Source: Paenibacillus sabinae T27
GTDB lineage: Bacteria > Bacillota > Bacilli > Paenibacillales > Paenibacillaceae
DNA length: 64,000 bases
Direction: 5' to 3'
Assembly (NCBI RefSeq): GCF_000612505.1
Contig: NZ_CP004078.1
Location: 581,001-645,000, forward strand
Each line of letters begins with the position of its first letter. Position 1 is the first letter of the stretch. Position numbers and translations under genes: made by a program. The notes beneath the pieces are model-generated. The model was not told the origin of the DNA and did no database searches. It saw only the letters and a program-made list of their open reading frames with translations. Positions 1 through 9,095 of the stretch are shown one piece after another.

Positions 1-320
1 TCCGGCGCTTCGGCGCTGGCCTCGCCGGCAAAGCCGCCGCTCTCTGCCCCGCCGCTCCCGGAGCTGGGGAACAGCGCACCGCCACTCTCCTGTCGGCTCC
101 GGGCGAGCTCGAAGATCAGCTCGCGGGGAACCGATTGGATCTGCGAGTGCATGGCCTCCGCCCGGTTCGTGTAGAGAAAATTGCGCATGATCACGTATTG
201 AAGCACTCCGATGAGCAGGAGCAGTCCCGAGAGAATCAGCAGCGAGATGGCGAGCAGCCGCCCCCGAAGCGAACGGGGAGGATGCAGCCGCCGCCGGATA
301 GCTGACCAGCCGGGGATCAT
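1..320 (-). CDS. Sensor histidine kinase, N-terminal part only (runs off window start)
   Basis: The minus-strand frame from the ATG at 320 stays open to the window edge (106 codons). The protein starts MIPGWSAIRRRLHPPRSLRG, followed by a hydrophobic segment at about residues 22-43 and then a Gly/Ser/Ala-rich, probably extracellular stretch. The ATG overlaps the stop codon of the upstream response regulator (ATGA), the usual layout of a two-component operon with coupled translation. Basic N-terminus, one membrane span and a sensor loop fit an EnvZ/PhoR-like kinase. The HAMP, HisKA and ATPase domains lie outside the window, so the kinase assignment rests on this layout and context. Confidence 0.75.
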   Translation of the reverse strand, partial: MIPGWSAIRRRLHPPRSLRGRLLAISLLILSGLLLLIGVLQYVIMRNFLYTNRAEAMHSQIQSVPRELIFELARSRQESGGALFPSSGSGGAESGGFAGEASAEAP

Positions 321-1003
321 AGGAGATCCACCCGGTAGCCCGCGCCGCGCAGCGTGCGGATGATGCGGTGCTCCTTATCGCCCAGCTTCTCGCGAAGGGA
401 ACGAATGTAGACCTCCACGATATTTTCTTCCCCTCCGAAGTCGTATCCCCAGACCTTGTCAAGGATCATCGGCTTGCTCAGCACAAGCCCGTGGTTGATG
501 ACCATGTACTGCAGCAGCTCGTACTCCGTCGGCGAAAGCTCAAGCACGGAGTCCCTGAAGCGGATTTCCTTTCTCCGACCGTCGATCCGGAAGGGGCCGC
601 AGCGCACCTCGCCAAGCAGTCCCGGGAACCGGTTGCGGAGTCGCGCCTGAATGCGCGCGAGCAGCTCTTCGAAGCTGAATGGCTTGACCATATAATCGTC
701 GGCCCCGAGGGACAGTCCCTTGACGCGGTCGTCGACCTCATCCTTGGCCGTCAGCATAATAACGGCGATGTCCGGCTCTTCGTCCCGGAGAACTCGGCAG
801 ACTTCAAAACCGTCCATTCCGGGCATCATAATATCGAGAATGGCAACATGAGGTTTGAATTCGGCGGCGATTTCAAGAGCCGACAGTCCGTCCGGCGCCG
901 TTCTTATGTCAAAGCCCTCATTTATAAGTCCCAGTTCCAGGAACTGGAGGATGTGAGGCTCATCGTCCACCAGCAGCAGACGGATGCCTAGGTGAGCTTT
1001 CAT
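317..1003 (-). CDS. OmpR/PhoB-family response regulator
   Basis: A DNA-binding response regulator of 228 residues, the normal family length. The receiver domain (about 1-120) has the acidic pair DDE at 13-15, the phosphoacceptor Asp57 in LDIMMPGMDG, Thr85 and Lys107 in KPF. The C-terminal winged helix (about 133-228) has the family pattern LSPTEYELLQYM and ends RTLRGAGYRVDLL. The ATG at 1003 follows a GGAGGG box. It forms an operon with the kinase gene that overlaps it by 4 nt. It should activate or repress genes when phosphorylated by that kinase. The signal and targets cannot be told from the sequence. Confidence 0.95.
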   Translation of the reverse strand: MKAHLGIRLLLVDDEPHILQFLELGLINEGFDIRTAPDGLSALEIAAEFKPHVAILDIMMPGMDGFEVCRVLRDEEPDIAVIMLTAKDEVDDRVKGLSLGADDYMVKPFSFEELLARIQARLRNRFPGLLGEVRCGPFRIDGRRKEIRFRDSVLELSPTEYELLQYMVINHGLVLSKPMILDKVWGYDFGGEENIVEVYIRSLREKLGDKEHRIIRTLRGAGYRVDLL

Positions 1004-1203
1004 GGTTATCCCTCCATGCCTACTTTACCCAAAAACGGTGTTTTTTCATTATGCCATACCAACTTGAATGTTTGCTGAAAATTACCTTAATCATTTCATG
1101 CCTAATCTTCTTTCATCGGTGTTCAAATTGGTTAATCTAAAGTATAGGGAGAAAATATCGCTCCTCTTCTCCGTCATGGCGGACAGGCGTATTATGGTGC
1201 CTT

Positions 1204-1217
1204 AGGAAGCGATTACA
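1204..1217 (+). promoter_or_regulatory. Possible catabolite-responsive element (cre) upstream of glgC
   Basis: The sequence AGGAAGCGATTACA matches the cre pattern TGNAANCGNWNNCW at all fixed positions except the first T. It lies about 80-90 bp upstream of the proposed glgC promoter. CcpA control of glycogen metabolism is plausible, but a 14-base degenerate match alone is weak evidence. Confidence 0.35.
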
Positions 1218-1294
1218 AACAAAGGAGGACGGCGATTGCTCATGCGATGACGGCAAGCCGAAAACGTGAACTTTTTTTTATTCAGGAAAGGGTT

Positions 1295-1322
1295 TTGACG
1301 ATGGGTATCGAAAACTTATTAT
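1295..1322 (+). promoter_or_regulatory. Predicted sigma-A promoter of the glycogen operon
   Basis: TTGACG at 1295-1300 and TATTAT at 1317-1322 are separated by 16 bp. This would give a leader of about 250 nt before the glgC start. The rest of the 573-bp gap from 1004 to 1576 is AT-rich and must also hold the promoter of the divergent two-component operon. I see no riboswitch class that I can name in it. Confidence 0.55.
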
Positions 1323-1576
1323 ATAGGATTTAGGGTCGGAAACCCATTCATCCCCGTTTGGTCCGGCCGATCCAATCCATTCCAGCCTTCCCCGTTTGCA
1401 AGACTTTTTTAAACTGCCTTTCTTCTCAAAAAGTTCTGAATCACCGGTTCAAAACGGCCCGTCATCCAGTAAAATGCAATAGGAACTCTTTTCAGCGCTG
1501 TCTTTGCTTCGCACCAATCATTTTATCCCATTTATTGAAGAAGCTTTACTACCCCAAGTCAAGGAGGCTCTTCCAA

Positions 1577-2740
1577 ATGAAGAAAAAAGAAATGGTAGCC
1601 ATGCTTCTGGCAGGTGGTCAAGGCAAACGATTGAAGGGCTTGACCAAGTCTATTGCCAAACCCGCGGTCTATTTTGGGGGCACCTACCGGATCATCGATT
1701 TTCCCCTTAGTAACTGCACAAATTCGGGGATTGATACGGTTGGCGTATTGACTCAATACGAACCCCTGGTGCTGAGCTCCTACATCGGCATCGGCAGCGA
1801 CTGGGATCTCAACCGCAAGAACGGCGGGGTGTTCGTACTGCCACCGCATGAACGCGAAGACGGCAGCAGCTGGTACCGGGGAACGGCTGATGCGATTTAC
1901 CGGAACCTTAAATTTGTCGATCAATTCGACCCTGAGCATGTGCTCATTCTGTCGGGTGACCATATATACAAAATGAATTATAACGCCATGCTTGAATACC
2001 ATAAGGAAAAGAAAGCCGACTGCACCATTTCGGTCATTGACGTTCCCATCGAGGACGCCAGCCGATTCGGCATACTTAACACGGAAGAGAACCTGAAAAT
2101 TTACGAATTCGAGGAAAAACCCGCAAAGCCCAAGAGCACGCTGGCTTCGATGGGGGTCTATATTTTCAAATGGGAAGTTCTGCGCCGCGCTCTGCTGGAG
2201 GATGGGGAGGATGCGCTTTCTTCCCACGATTTCGGCAAAGACATCATTCCGGCATTGCTATCCAAAGGCAAGTCGATGTACGCCTATCCGTTCGAAGGGT
2301 ACTGGAGAGATGTCGGCACCGTGAACAGTCTCTGGGAAGCCAATATGGATCTGCTGAGCGACAACCCGCCGCTTAACCTGAATGACCCGTCCTGGAGAAT
2401 ATATACCCGCAATCCGAACCAACCCGCGCAGTATGTGGCGCCGGGAGCGAAAGTGTCGGGCTCCATCATCAACGAGGGCTGCATTGTTCGCGGGGAAGTG
2501 AAGCATTCCGTGCTCTTTTACGCCGTCGAGGTAGGCGAGGGCAGCGTCATCACGGATTCCGTCATCATGCCCAAGGTTAAAATTGGCAAAAATGTGCGCA
2601 TCCACAAAGCCATTATCAACGAAAACACGGTGATCGAAGATTATTTGGAAATCGGCACGGACCGGGAGAACGAGGATGAAATCCTGCTCATCGACAACCG
2701 CAGCAAGAAGCGCAAATCGGTTCCGGCCAAGACCATTTAA
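1577..2740 (+). CDS. glgC: Glucose-1-phosphate adenylyltransferase, catalytic subunit
   Basis: Makes ADP-glucose from glucose-1-phosphate and ATP, the committed step of glycogen synthesis. The 387-residue protein has the nucleotidyltransferase signature [10 protein letters not shown] (residues 10-19), the metal-binding [10 protein letters not shown] (Asp128) and EFEEKPAKP, then a left-handed beta-helix C-terminal domain with hexapeptide-like repeats. The ATG at 1577 is preceded by AAGGAGG at 1561-1567. The frame is open further upstream, but that extension has no ribosome binding site and does not resemble the family. It is the first gene of glgC-glgD-glgP, with 24 nt to glgD. Confidence 0.97.
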   Translation: MKKKEMVAMLLAGGQGKRLKGLTKSIAKPAVYFGGTYRIIDFPLSNCTNSGIDTVGVLTQYEPLVLSSYIGIGSDWDLNRKNGGVFVLPPHEREDGSSWYRGTADAIYRNLKFVDQFDPEHVLILSGDHIYKMNYNAMLEYHKEKKADCTISVIDVPIEDASRFGILNTEENLKIYEFEEKPAKPKSTLASMGVYIFKWEVLRRALLEDGEDALSSHDFGKDIIPALLSKGKSMYAYPFEGYWRDVGTVNSLWEANMDLLSDNPPLNLNDPSWRIYTRNPNQPAQYVAPGAKVSGSIINEGCIVRGEVKHSVLFYAVEVGEGSVITDSVIMPKVKIGKNVRIHKAIINENTVIEDYLEIGTDRENEDEILLIDNRSKKRKSVPAKTI

Positions 2741-2764
2741 TCATAATAGAGGACGGTGAATCTG

Positions 2765-3868
2765 ATGAAACAGCTCATGGGAGTAATCAATCTGGATCAT
2801 GAATTGGACAATTTAAACGAACTAACCTATTTCCGCTGCGGCGCAGCCGTACCTTTTGCCAGCCGCTATCGTCTGATTGATTTTGTTCTCTCCAATATGA
2901 TGCGCGCCGAACTGGAGAGCGTGGGGCTGTTCGTCCGCCGTAAGTACCGCTCCCTGATGGACCATCTGGGCGACGGAAAATCATGGGATATGAACCGCAA
3001 GCACGGCGGCCTGTTTATTTTGCCTCCCGACTGGAACGACCCGACGGACACGTCTCTTGGGGACCTGCAGCATTTTCACAATAATCTGGACTTCTTCAAA
3101 CGGGCGTCGGCCAAGTACATTGTGCATTCCGGAAGCCAGCATATCAATACGATTGACTTTCAGGAGCTGTACAGCTATCATCTGCAAAAAGGCGCCGACG
3201 TCACGCTGGTCTACAAAAAAATCGACCAGCTCGAGCCGGAGCATGATCCCTGCCTGCGCCTTGAGGTGGATGGCGAAGGCAATGTGACGAATATTCATCA
3301 CGAGAAGAATCATCCGAACATCTATCTGGATATGTTTATCATGGAAAAAGAGCTGTTCCTCGAACAAGTGGAATACTGCATCGCCCACGGAGAAAGCTTC
3401 TTCTTCCGGGATGCGATCCAGAAGAGACGGGATAAGCTCAAGATAGCCGCTTTTGAATATACAGGTTATCACGCTGTCATTAACTCCCTGTCCAGTTATT
3501 ACAAGAACAGCATGGAACTGCTAAACCAAGAGGAATACACCGACTTGTTCCGGGACAATCTGGTTCAGACCAAAATCAAGTACGAAGCCCCGACCCACTA
3601 TCTCGAAAGCGCCAATGTTAGCAATTCGCTGGTGGCGAACGGCTGCATCATCGCGGGCACGGTGGAGAACAGCGTTATTTTTCGGGGCGTTCAAATCCGC
3701 AAAGGGGCAAGGGTTGTGAACTCCGTCGTCATGCAGAAATGCATTATCGAAGAGAATGCCGTCATTGAGAACGTCATTTTGGACAAAGACGTGCAGCTGA
3801 GTCGGGAGCGGATTCTAGTCGGCGACAGCAAGCGTCCGTTTGTCATTGCCAAGAGCAGCAAAATGTAG
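2765..3868 (+). CDS. glgD: GlgD, regulatory/non-catalytic partner of ADP-glucose pyrophosphorylase
   Basis: Shares the GlgC fold (FRCGAAVPFASRYRLIDFVL, HLGDGKSWDMNRKHGGLF, C-terminal beta-helix) in 367 residues. At the N-terminus, where GlgC has GGQGKRL, this protein has LNELTYFRCG, so the nucleotide-binding loop is lost. This is the normal sign of GlgD, which in Bacillus works as the modulating subunit of a GlgC-GlgD heterotetramer. GTG at 2756 and ATG at 2765 are both possible starts; I prefer ATG because GAGGA at 2749-2753 is too close to the GTG. Confidence 0.93.
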   Translation: MKQLMGVINLDHELDNLNELTYFRCGAAVPFASRYRLIDFVLSNMMRAELESVGLFVRRKYRSLMDHLGDGKSWDMNRKHGGLFILPPDWNDPTDTSLGDLQHFHNNLDFFKRASAKYIVHSGSQHINTIDFQELYSYHLQKGADVTLVYKKIDQLEPEHDPCLRLEVDGEGNVTNIHHEKNHPNIYLDMFIMEKELFLEQVEYCIAHGESFFFRDAIQKRRDKLKIAAFEYTGYHAVINSLSSYYKNSMELLNQEEYTDLFRDNLVQTKIKYEAPTHYLESANVSNSLVANGCIIAGTVENSVIFRGVQIRKGARVVNSVVMQKCIIEENAVIENVILDKDVQLSRERILVGDSKRPFVIAKSSKM

Positions 3869-3901
3869 GGTCGCAATACATCAGTGTCAGGAGGAACCTG
3901 C

Positions 3902-6337
3902 TTGTTGTTTACCGATAAAGAAGCGTTCAAGGAAGCATTTGTCGATGATTTGGTCGGGAAGCTGGGCAAGCCGCTGGAAGAAGCCTCAATTGCCGATGTT
4001 TACCATATCCTGGGGAGTATGGTTCGGGCACAGACGGGAAAGAACTGGGCGAATACTAATCTGAAATACAAGGCCGGCAGGGAAAAGCAGGTCTACTATT
4101 TCTCGATGGAATTTCTGATCGGCCGACTGCTGGGGAATAATCTGCTGAATATGGGCGTTTTGGAGATGGTGCGGGACGGGCTTTCGGAGCTGGGCTTTTC
4201 CCTGCAGGATGTCGAGGAGGAGGAGGCTGACGCGGGTCTGGGCAATGGCGGCCTGGGAAGGCTTGCAGCCTGTTTTCTCGATTCGCTGGCTTCCCTGCAG
4301 TATGCGGGACACGGCTGCGGCATCCGTTACAAATACGGCCTGTTCGAGCAGAAGATTGTGGACGGTTACCAAGTGGAGCTGCCCGATTATTGGCTGCAAA
4401 AGGATAATGTATGGGAAGTCCGGCGGGAAGACAAGAGTGTGGAGGTCCGGTTCTGGGGACGCGTCGATATCGACAAGGTGGGCGACAAGCTCGTGTTCCG
4501 GCACAAGGATTACGAGGCTGTGCGAGCGGTGCCGTACGATGTGCCGATTATCGGCGCCGACCGGCGGCATGTTAATACGCTGCGCAACTGGAGCGCCGAG
4601 TCGATTCTTCGGCCGGACAGCGCCTTGGGCCTGGAGCCGGGCACGGACTACCATAAATTCCTTGAGTATAAACGCTCCGTGGAATCCATCTCCGAATTTC
4701 TGTACCCGGACGATTCCGAGTATGAGGGCAAGCTGCTGCGTCTGAAACAGCAGTATTTCCTGTGCAGCGCCGGTCTGCAAAGTATACTGCGAACCTTCGG
4801 AAAGCTGGGGCTTCCTCTGTCCGAGCTTCCTAACAAGGTGGCACTGCACATCAACGATACGCATCCCACGCTCGTCATTCCGGAGTTGATGCGGATTCTG
4901 ATGGATGACAGGGGCCTGGAATGGGATGAGGCCTGGAATATAACGACCCGAATGGTTTCCTATACGAACCATACGATTCTTAGCGAAGCGCTGGAGAAGT
5001 GGCCGGTGAACATGGTCCGCGAATTGGTGCCCCGGGTCTATCTCATCATCGACGAGATTAACACAAGGTTCTGCGCCGAGCTGATGAGACGCTATCCGGG
5101 CGACCAAAACCGGATTTCGCAAATGGCGATTATTTATGACGATCAGGTCCGGATGGCGCATCTGGCCATTGTCGGCAGCCACAGCGTAAACGGCGTGGCC
5201 GCGCTGCATACGGATATTTTGCGCAAACGGGAAATGAGACTGTTCGACGAAATGTACCCGCACCGGTTCAACAACAAGACCAACGGCATTACCCATCGGC
5301 GGTGGCTGATGCATGCCAACCGGGACTTGGCCGGTTTAATCACCGATGCGATCGGCACGCGCTGGATGACCCATCCGCAGGAAATGATTGGCCTAATCAA
5401 ATACTGCGAGGATTCCTCGTTCCAGCAAAAGATAGCCGAGATCAAGCGGAAGAACAAGCTTCGTCTGGCGGAATACATCAAGAGCCGGCATAATGTCACG
5501 GTCGACCCTGATTCCATCTTCGATGTGCAGGTCAAGCGGCTGCATGCCTACAAGCGCCAGCTGCTTAATATTCTGCATATCATGCATCTTTACAATCAGA
5601 TCAAGGCGAGTCCGGGGATCGATATCGTGCCGCGCACGTTTATCTTCGCCGCCAAAGCCGCTCCAAGCTATCACTTGGCGAAGCGGATCATCAAGCTGAT
5701 CAATACCGTGGCCGACATCGTCAATAGGGATTCCGACGTCAACGGCAAGATCCGTATCTTCTTTCTGGAGAACTATTCGGTGTCGCTGGCGGAGAAGATC
5801 ATCCCGGCAGCCGATGTCAGCGAACAGATCTCGACGGCGAGTAAGGAAGCGTCGGGCACCGGTAATATGAAGTTCATGATGAACGGCGCGCTGACCATCG
5901 GGACGATGGACGGAGCCAATGTCGAGATGAACGAAATGATCGGCAACGAGAATATGTTCCTGTTCGGCCTGCGCGCCGAGCAGGTCATGGATTATTACCA
6001 GTACGGCGGGTACAATGCGCGCGGCATGTACAATAGCGACAGCCGGGTGAAGGAAGTGCTGGATCAGCTCATTACACCGGGGCCAATCTGCTGCTACCAT
6101 CAGGATTTCGAGCATATTTACCATTCGCTGCTCGACAATAACGATGAATTTTTCGTGCTGAAGGATTTTCCGAGCTACGTCGAGACGCATGTGGAAATCG
6201 ACCGCGCCTATCGCAACCGCAGCGGATGGCTGAAGAAATCCATCATCAATATCGGCCACTCCGGCAAATTCTCCAGCGACAATACGATCAGCCGCTACGC
6301 CTCCGAAATCTGGAACATCCGGCAGGTACCGCTGTAA
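3902..6337 (+). CDS. glgP: Glycogen/maltodextrin phosphorylase
   Basis: Cleaves alpha-1,4-glucan ends with phosphate to release glucose-1-phosphate. The 811-residue protein matches glycosyltransferase family 35 along its length: YFSMEFLIGRLLGNNL, GLGNGGLGRLAACFLDSLA, LHINDTHPTL, VKRLHAYKRQ and the PLP site EASGTGNMKFMMNGA with the Schiff-base Lys at about 657. I place the start at TTG 3902, 7 nt after AGGAGG (3889-3894). A GTG at 3884 lies upstream of that box and is unlikely. It ends the operon and is followed by a strong terminator. Synthesis and breakdown genes share one transcript, but glycogen synthase and branching enzyme are absent here. Confidence 0.97.
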   Translation: MLFTDKEAFKEAFVDDLVGKLGKPLEEASIADVYHILGSMVRAQTGKNWANTNLKYKAGREKQVYYFSMEFLIGRLLGNNLLNMGVLEMVRDGLSELGFSLQDVEEEEADAGLGNGGLGRLAACFLDSLASLQYAGHGCGIRYKYGLFEQKIVDGYQVELPDYWLQKDNVWEVRREDKSVEVRFWGRVDIDKVGDKLVFRHKDYEAVRAVPYDVPIIGADRRHVNTLRNWSAESILRPDSALGLEPGTDYHKFLEYKRSVESISEFLYPDDSEYEGKLLRLKQQYFLCSAGLQSILRTFGKLGLPLSELPNKVALHINDTHPTLVIPELMRILMDDRGLEWDEAWNITTRMVSYTNHTILSEALEKWPVNMVRELVPRVYLIIDEINTRFCAELMRRYPGDQNRISQMAIIYDDQVRMAHLAIVGSHSVNGVAALHTDILRKREMRLFDEMYPHRFNNKTNGITHRRWLMHANRDLAGLITDAIGTRWMTHPQEMIGLIKYCEDSSFQQKIAEIKRKNKLRLAEYIKSRHNVTVDPDSIFDVQVKRLHAYKRQLLNILHIMHLYNQIKASPGIDIVPRTFIFAAKAAPSYHLAKRIIKLINTVADIVNRDSDVNGKIRIFFLENYSVSLAEKIIPAADVSEQISTASKEASGTGNMKFMMNGALTIGTMDGANVEMNEMIGNENMFLFGLRAEQVMDYYQYGGYNARGMYNSDSRVKEVLDQLITPGPICCYHQDFEHIYHSLLDNNDEFFVLKDFPSYVETHVEIDRAYRNRSGWLKKSIINIGHSGKFSSDNTISRYASEIWNIRQVPL

Positions 6338-6379
6338 ACGATTTGGTGGAAGAACATAACGAAATGAAGGATAACGGCA

Positions 6380-6419
6380 AACGGCTGCGCCCCGAATCGG
6401 GGCGCAGCCGTTATTTTTT
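6380..6419. terminator. Bidirectional intrinsic terminator after glgP
   Basis: A near-perfect 16-bp GC-rich inverted repeat around the centre CGAATCG is followed by TATTTTTTG. It lies between the convergent glgP and methionine sulfoxide reductase genes. Confidence 0.9.
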
Positions 6420-6472
6420 GGCGTATGAGGGAATTATTAAGAAATACGGTGCGGCTGGCGGATGCAAAGAGG

Positions 6473-6952
6473 TCAGAGAACCTCGGAGACCATGGCCGCA
6501 AAGCGTTCCAGAAACCGGCGTTCCTCGTCGCTGAACCGGTGCTTGAGCGGACTGTCGACATCAAGCACGCCGAGCAGCTGGCCGTCCTTAATCAGCGGGA
6601 CGACAATCTCGCTGTTGGATGCGGCGTCGCAGGCGATATGTCCCGGAAAGGCGTGCACATCATCCACGACGAGCGTCCGGCGCTCGTTCGCCGCCGTGCC
6701 GCATACTCCGCGGCCGATCGGGATGCGGATGCAGGCCGGCATTCCCTGAAACGGACCGAGCACAAGTTCATTCCCGTCATACAGGTAGAAGCCGGCCCAG
6801 TTCGTATCCGTAAGCGAGAACTTGAGCAGCGCCGCGGCGTTGGCCAAATTCGCGATCGGGTTCGGTTCGTCTTTCATCAAGGCCCCAAGCTGAGCCAGCA
6901 CGGCTTCAAACCGTTCGCTGCGCGTTCCGTCATAAGGCATTGCCTGAAACAT
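6473..6952 (-). CDS. msrC: Free methionine-(R)-sulfoxide reductase, GAF domain
   Basis: A single-GAF protein of 159 residues that reduces free Met-R-sulfoxide in the cytoplasm. The three family cysteines are at 74, 84 and 108 (GMPACIRIPIGRGVCGTAA and HIACDAASNSEI), with the same 10 and 24 residue spacing as in the E. coli enzyme. WAGFYLY and LGVLDVDSP are also typical. It is a single-gene unit, convergent with glgP. Part of the oxidative-defence genes in the window (bacilliredoxin, Bcp, two superoxide dismutases). Confidence 0.92.
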   Translation of the reverse strand: MFQAMPYDGTRSERFEAVLAQLGALMKDEPNPIANLANAAALLKFSLTDTNWAGFYLYDGNELVLGPFQGMPACIRIPIGRGVCGTAANERRTLVVDDVHAFPGHIACDAASNSEIVVPLIKDGQLLGVLDVDSPLKHRFSDEERRFLERFAAMVSEVL

Positions 6953-7185
6953 GGAGCATCACCTTTCTGTATATGAAGTCAGTCTTGAATAAGTAAACTG
7001 TTGTAACTATCAACATAGTACAGTGATGAAGCCGCCGTCAAGCTTTGGCGCAGGATTGTCAAAATTTAAGTTTTTAGTTTATCAAAATACGGCTCGTTTC
7101 CTGATCAATGTGTGTTTCCCGCTGCTGCCCTAAGGGTAATGAATTCATAAATAATGGAAGGCTTATAGGCCGGAAGGAGTGAAAC

Positions 7186-7485
7186 ATGCGAGCCGATGTA
7201 CAGAATATGTTCATAGGGATCCACATGCTTTATTACGCCCGTGAGCGGGACCTGACGGTAGCCGATATGCAGAATGAGCTGGAGAATTACGGGTACCGTA
7301 TAGGCGAGCGGGAGGTTAAGCATGAACTGGAGCGTTTGACGCAGGACAATTTTCTGACAGCCCACGGCGAGGAGTACAGCATTACGGGGACAGGAATTGA
7401 GGAGTTCAAGGAAATTCTGGCCAAGCTGGAATTGGTGTGCGGCGAGGTTCTGGAGCCGGTGAAGGCTGCGGGAATGACAGGCTGA
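7186..7485 (+). CDS. Small winged-helix-like protein of unknown function
   Basis: I do not recognise the family. The 99-residue protein is mostly helical and charged. The order is helix (VQNMFIGIHMLYYARE), helix (VADMQNELENYGYRIG), long helix (EREVKHELERLTQDNFL), a short beta-like HGEEYSITGTG and a final helix. The arrangement resembles a winged-helix module of the PadR/MarR size, with LTVADMQNEL and REVKHELERL as the candidate helix-turn-helix. AAGGAG precedes the ATG. It stands alone between two terminators. A small DNA-binding or dimerisation protein is the best guess. Confidence 0.7.
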   Translation: MRADVQNMFIGIHMLYYARERDLTVADMQNELENYGYRIGEREVKHELERLTQDNFLTAHGEEYSITGTGIEEFKEILAKLELVCGEVLEPVKAAGMTG

Positions 7486-7543
7486 AGCCAAGGAAGCGGG
7501 CGCTGCCCGGACGATGGCGGAGTGGACATTATGATAATAATAG

Positions 7544-7591
7544 CGTCAGTAATGAAAGGTGAGGGTGCCTTTCATTACTGACGTTATTTTT
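7544..7591 (+). terminator. Intrinsic terminator
   Basis: CGTCAGTAATGAAAGG at 7544-7559 pairs with 7568-7583 (16 bp, 8-nt loop), followed by TTATTTTTGTT. It ends transcription from the small gene upstream. Confidence 0.85.
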
Positions 7592-7642
7592 GTTGATTTT
7601 GGAAATAGGATATAATGGACGGGTTCAGAAGGGGGCGAGGGG

Positions 7643-8203
7643 ATGAAGGAGCATAGCGGAACGGCGCCGGTATTGACCGGCCACAGGCTGACGCTGCGGG
7701 CTTTGAGACAGGAAGACGCCAAAGCGCTGCTTCCCTGCTGGTCGTACCCGGAAGCGGCCGTCTGGCTCGGAATCAAGCCGCTCGCCTCAAAGGCGGAAGC
7801 GGAGGAGTTGATCCGGCTGCTCCTTGTGATGGAGCGCGAGGAGGAGAGCCTGCGCTGGAGCATCACGCTGCCTAGCGGGGAAGTGATTGGAAGCTGCGGC
7901 TATAACAGCTGGCAGCTAGCGGGGGCCTTCCGGGGCGAGGTAGGCTTCGAGCTGTCGCCCGCCTTCTGGGGCCGGGGCTACATGCGCGAAGCGCTGACAC
8001 TGGCCCTCGGCTACGGCTTCGAGGAGATGGGGCTCAACCGCATCGAGGCCCAGTGCCATCCGGCCAACCTCCGGTCGGCCCGGCTGCTGGCTTCTCTCGG
8101 CTTTCGCCGCGAAGGGACGCTGCGCGAATATCGCCATACCCCGTCGGGTTACCAGGACGTGGACTTGTATACGCTCCTGCGCAGGGAATGGCAAGAACTG
8201 TAA
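7643..8203 (+). CDS. GNAT N-acetyltransferase, RimJ/RimL type
   Basis: The 186-residue protein shows the acetyl-CoA binding pattern of the RimJ/RimL branch: an N-terminal strand (LTGHRLTLRALRQEDA), VIGSCGYNSW, FELSPAFWGRGYMREAL, then MGLNRIEAQCHPANLRSARLL and the strand GFRREGTLREY. These proteins acetylate N-termini of ribosomal proteins or small molecules such as antibiotics; the substrate cannot be predicted. GGGGGCGAGGGG precedes the ATG. It is a single gene, with a terminator upstream and a long non-coding stretch downstream. Confidence 0.9.
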   Translation: MKEHSGTAPVLTGHRLTLRALRQEDAKALLPCWSYPEAAVWLGIKPLASKAEAEELIRLLLVMEREEESLRWSITLPSGEVIGSCGYNSWQLAGAFRGEVGFELSPAFWGRGYMREALTLALGYGFEEMGLNRIEAQCHPANLRSARLLASLGFRREGTLREYRHTPSGYQDVDLYTLLRREWQEL

Positions 8204-8545
8204 CCAGAGAGAAGGATGGATATACGAACTTGCCGCATACTTCCCCCAATCGCTCGATGTACACCTGACGCGGACAATTTGTAAAAAGTGTCTTTCAAAG
8301 TGTGGACACTCTGCAAAATCGGCACACACGAGGCGAGCAAGTCCGAATTTCTTATTTTTGTCCATATATTGGGGTGAATGACAGCCAATCATCAACATAT
8401 GGATGTCTGCTTTCAGAGCGTCCCTTATGCTCCGATGTCCACCTTTTAAAAGACATTTTTCATGAAATGTCTCCCTGGAATGGACGGACTGGACGCTGAT
8501 TTCCTGTATAGCTGTAGGAGCAAATGTAAAGCATGATTTCAAGCA
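8204..8545. other. 342-bp convergent intergenic stretch without a supported gene
   Basis: Lies between the acetyltransferase and the MarR terminator. It has several small inverted repeats: AGTGTC/GACACT at 8287-8292 and 8305-8310, and AGACATTT/AAATGTCT at 8451-8458 and 8465-8472. The words GATGTC and TGGAC recur. No ribosome binding site plus frame is convincing on either strand. It may be a degenerate dispersed repeat or an untranslated RNA. Confidence 0.4.
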
Positions 8546-8592
8546 AAAAAGCGGCTGAGCCGCCCTTTCAAAGGGGGCTGCAGCCGCTTTTA
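8546..8592 (-). terminator. Intrinsic terminator of the MarR gene
   Basis: Read on the minus strand, AAAGCGGCT..AGCCGCTTTTTTGC forms a long interrupted stem (outer AAGCGGCT arms, inner CCCTTT/AAAGGG arms) followed by a T run. It lies just past the MarR stop codon. Confidence 0.8.
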
Positions 8593-8627
8593 TTTGCGGT
8601 TAGCCGGTGGGAATGGACAGCCGAAGA

Positions 8628-9095
8628 TTATTTCCGCGGAAGCGGAGACAGCTTCTCAGCCTGGAGCCCCATCTTTTTCAGCAGAACGATCATCTGCTCC
8701 TTCTCCTCGTCATTCAGACCGCTGAAGGCGAGATGGATGCGTTCCGAATATTTCGGGTACATATCGTTCATCAGGCGCTCGCCCTCGGGCGTCAGCTCCG
8801 CAAAAATAACGCGTCGGTCGGTCGGGCATGGCTTGCGCTGCAAATAGCCGCGCTCTTCAAGCTTGTCGATGACGTAAGTAACGTTTCCGCTTTGGAGCAG
8901 CAGTTTGGCGCCGATCTGCTGGATCGGCTGCGGTCCTTTATAGTAGAGCACTTCCATAACGGCAAAGGCCGTCGGATTGAACCCTTCGATTTTGCTTCCG
9001 ATTACGGCATGTTCATTGATACTCTTGAACGACTTGGCGAACACCCGGTACAAGTGCAGCGTCAGCTGGGTATCGCGTTCATAGGATTGTATCAT
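8628..9095 (-). CDS. MarR-family transcriptional regulator
   Basis: A 155-residue winged-helix dimer protein. Typical sequence: helix 1 TQLTLHLYRVFAKSFKSIN, recognition region IQQIGAKLLLQSGNVTYVIDKLEERGYLQRK, wing CPTDRRVIFAELTPEGERL, and a C-terminal dimerisation helix. The ATG at 9095 is preceded by a GGGTGAGAG box; the frame is open to 9254, but that part is not MarR-like. It is divergent from the MFS transporter at 9415, with a palindrome between them, so it probably represses itself and perhaps the transporter in response to a small ligand. Confidence 0.92.
   Translation of the reverse strand: MIQSYERDTQLTLHLYRVFAKSFKSINEHAVIGSKIEGFNPTAFAVMEVLYYKGPQPIQQIGAKLLLQSGNVTYVIDKLEERGYLQRKPCPTDRRVIFAELTPEGERLMNDMYPKYSERIHLAFSGLNDEEKEQMIVLLKKMGLQAEKLSPLPRK

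Noticed and set aside
1358..1576. N-terminal extension of GlgC
   Set aside because: The frame is open, but the sequence is not family-like and the strong AAGGAGG box belongs to the ATG at 1577.
3986..5314. Minus-strand open frame opposite glgP
   Set aside because: Antisense shadow of a clear glycogen phosphorylase gene.
7916..8542. Minus-strand open frame covering part of the acetyltransferase and the following gap
   Set aside because: Two thirds of it is non-conserved-looking sequence and one third is antisense to a real gene. No ribosome binding site or domain was seen, so I list the gap as non-coding.
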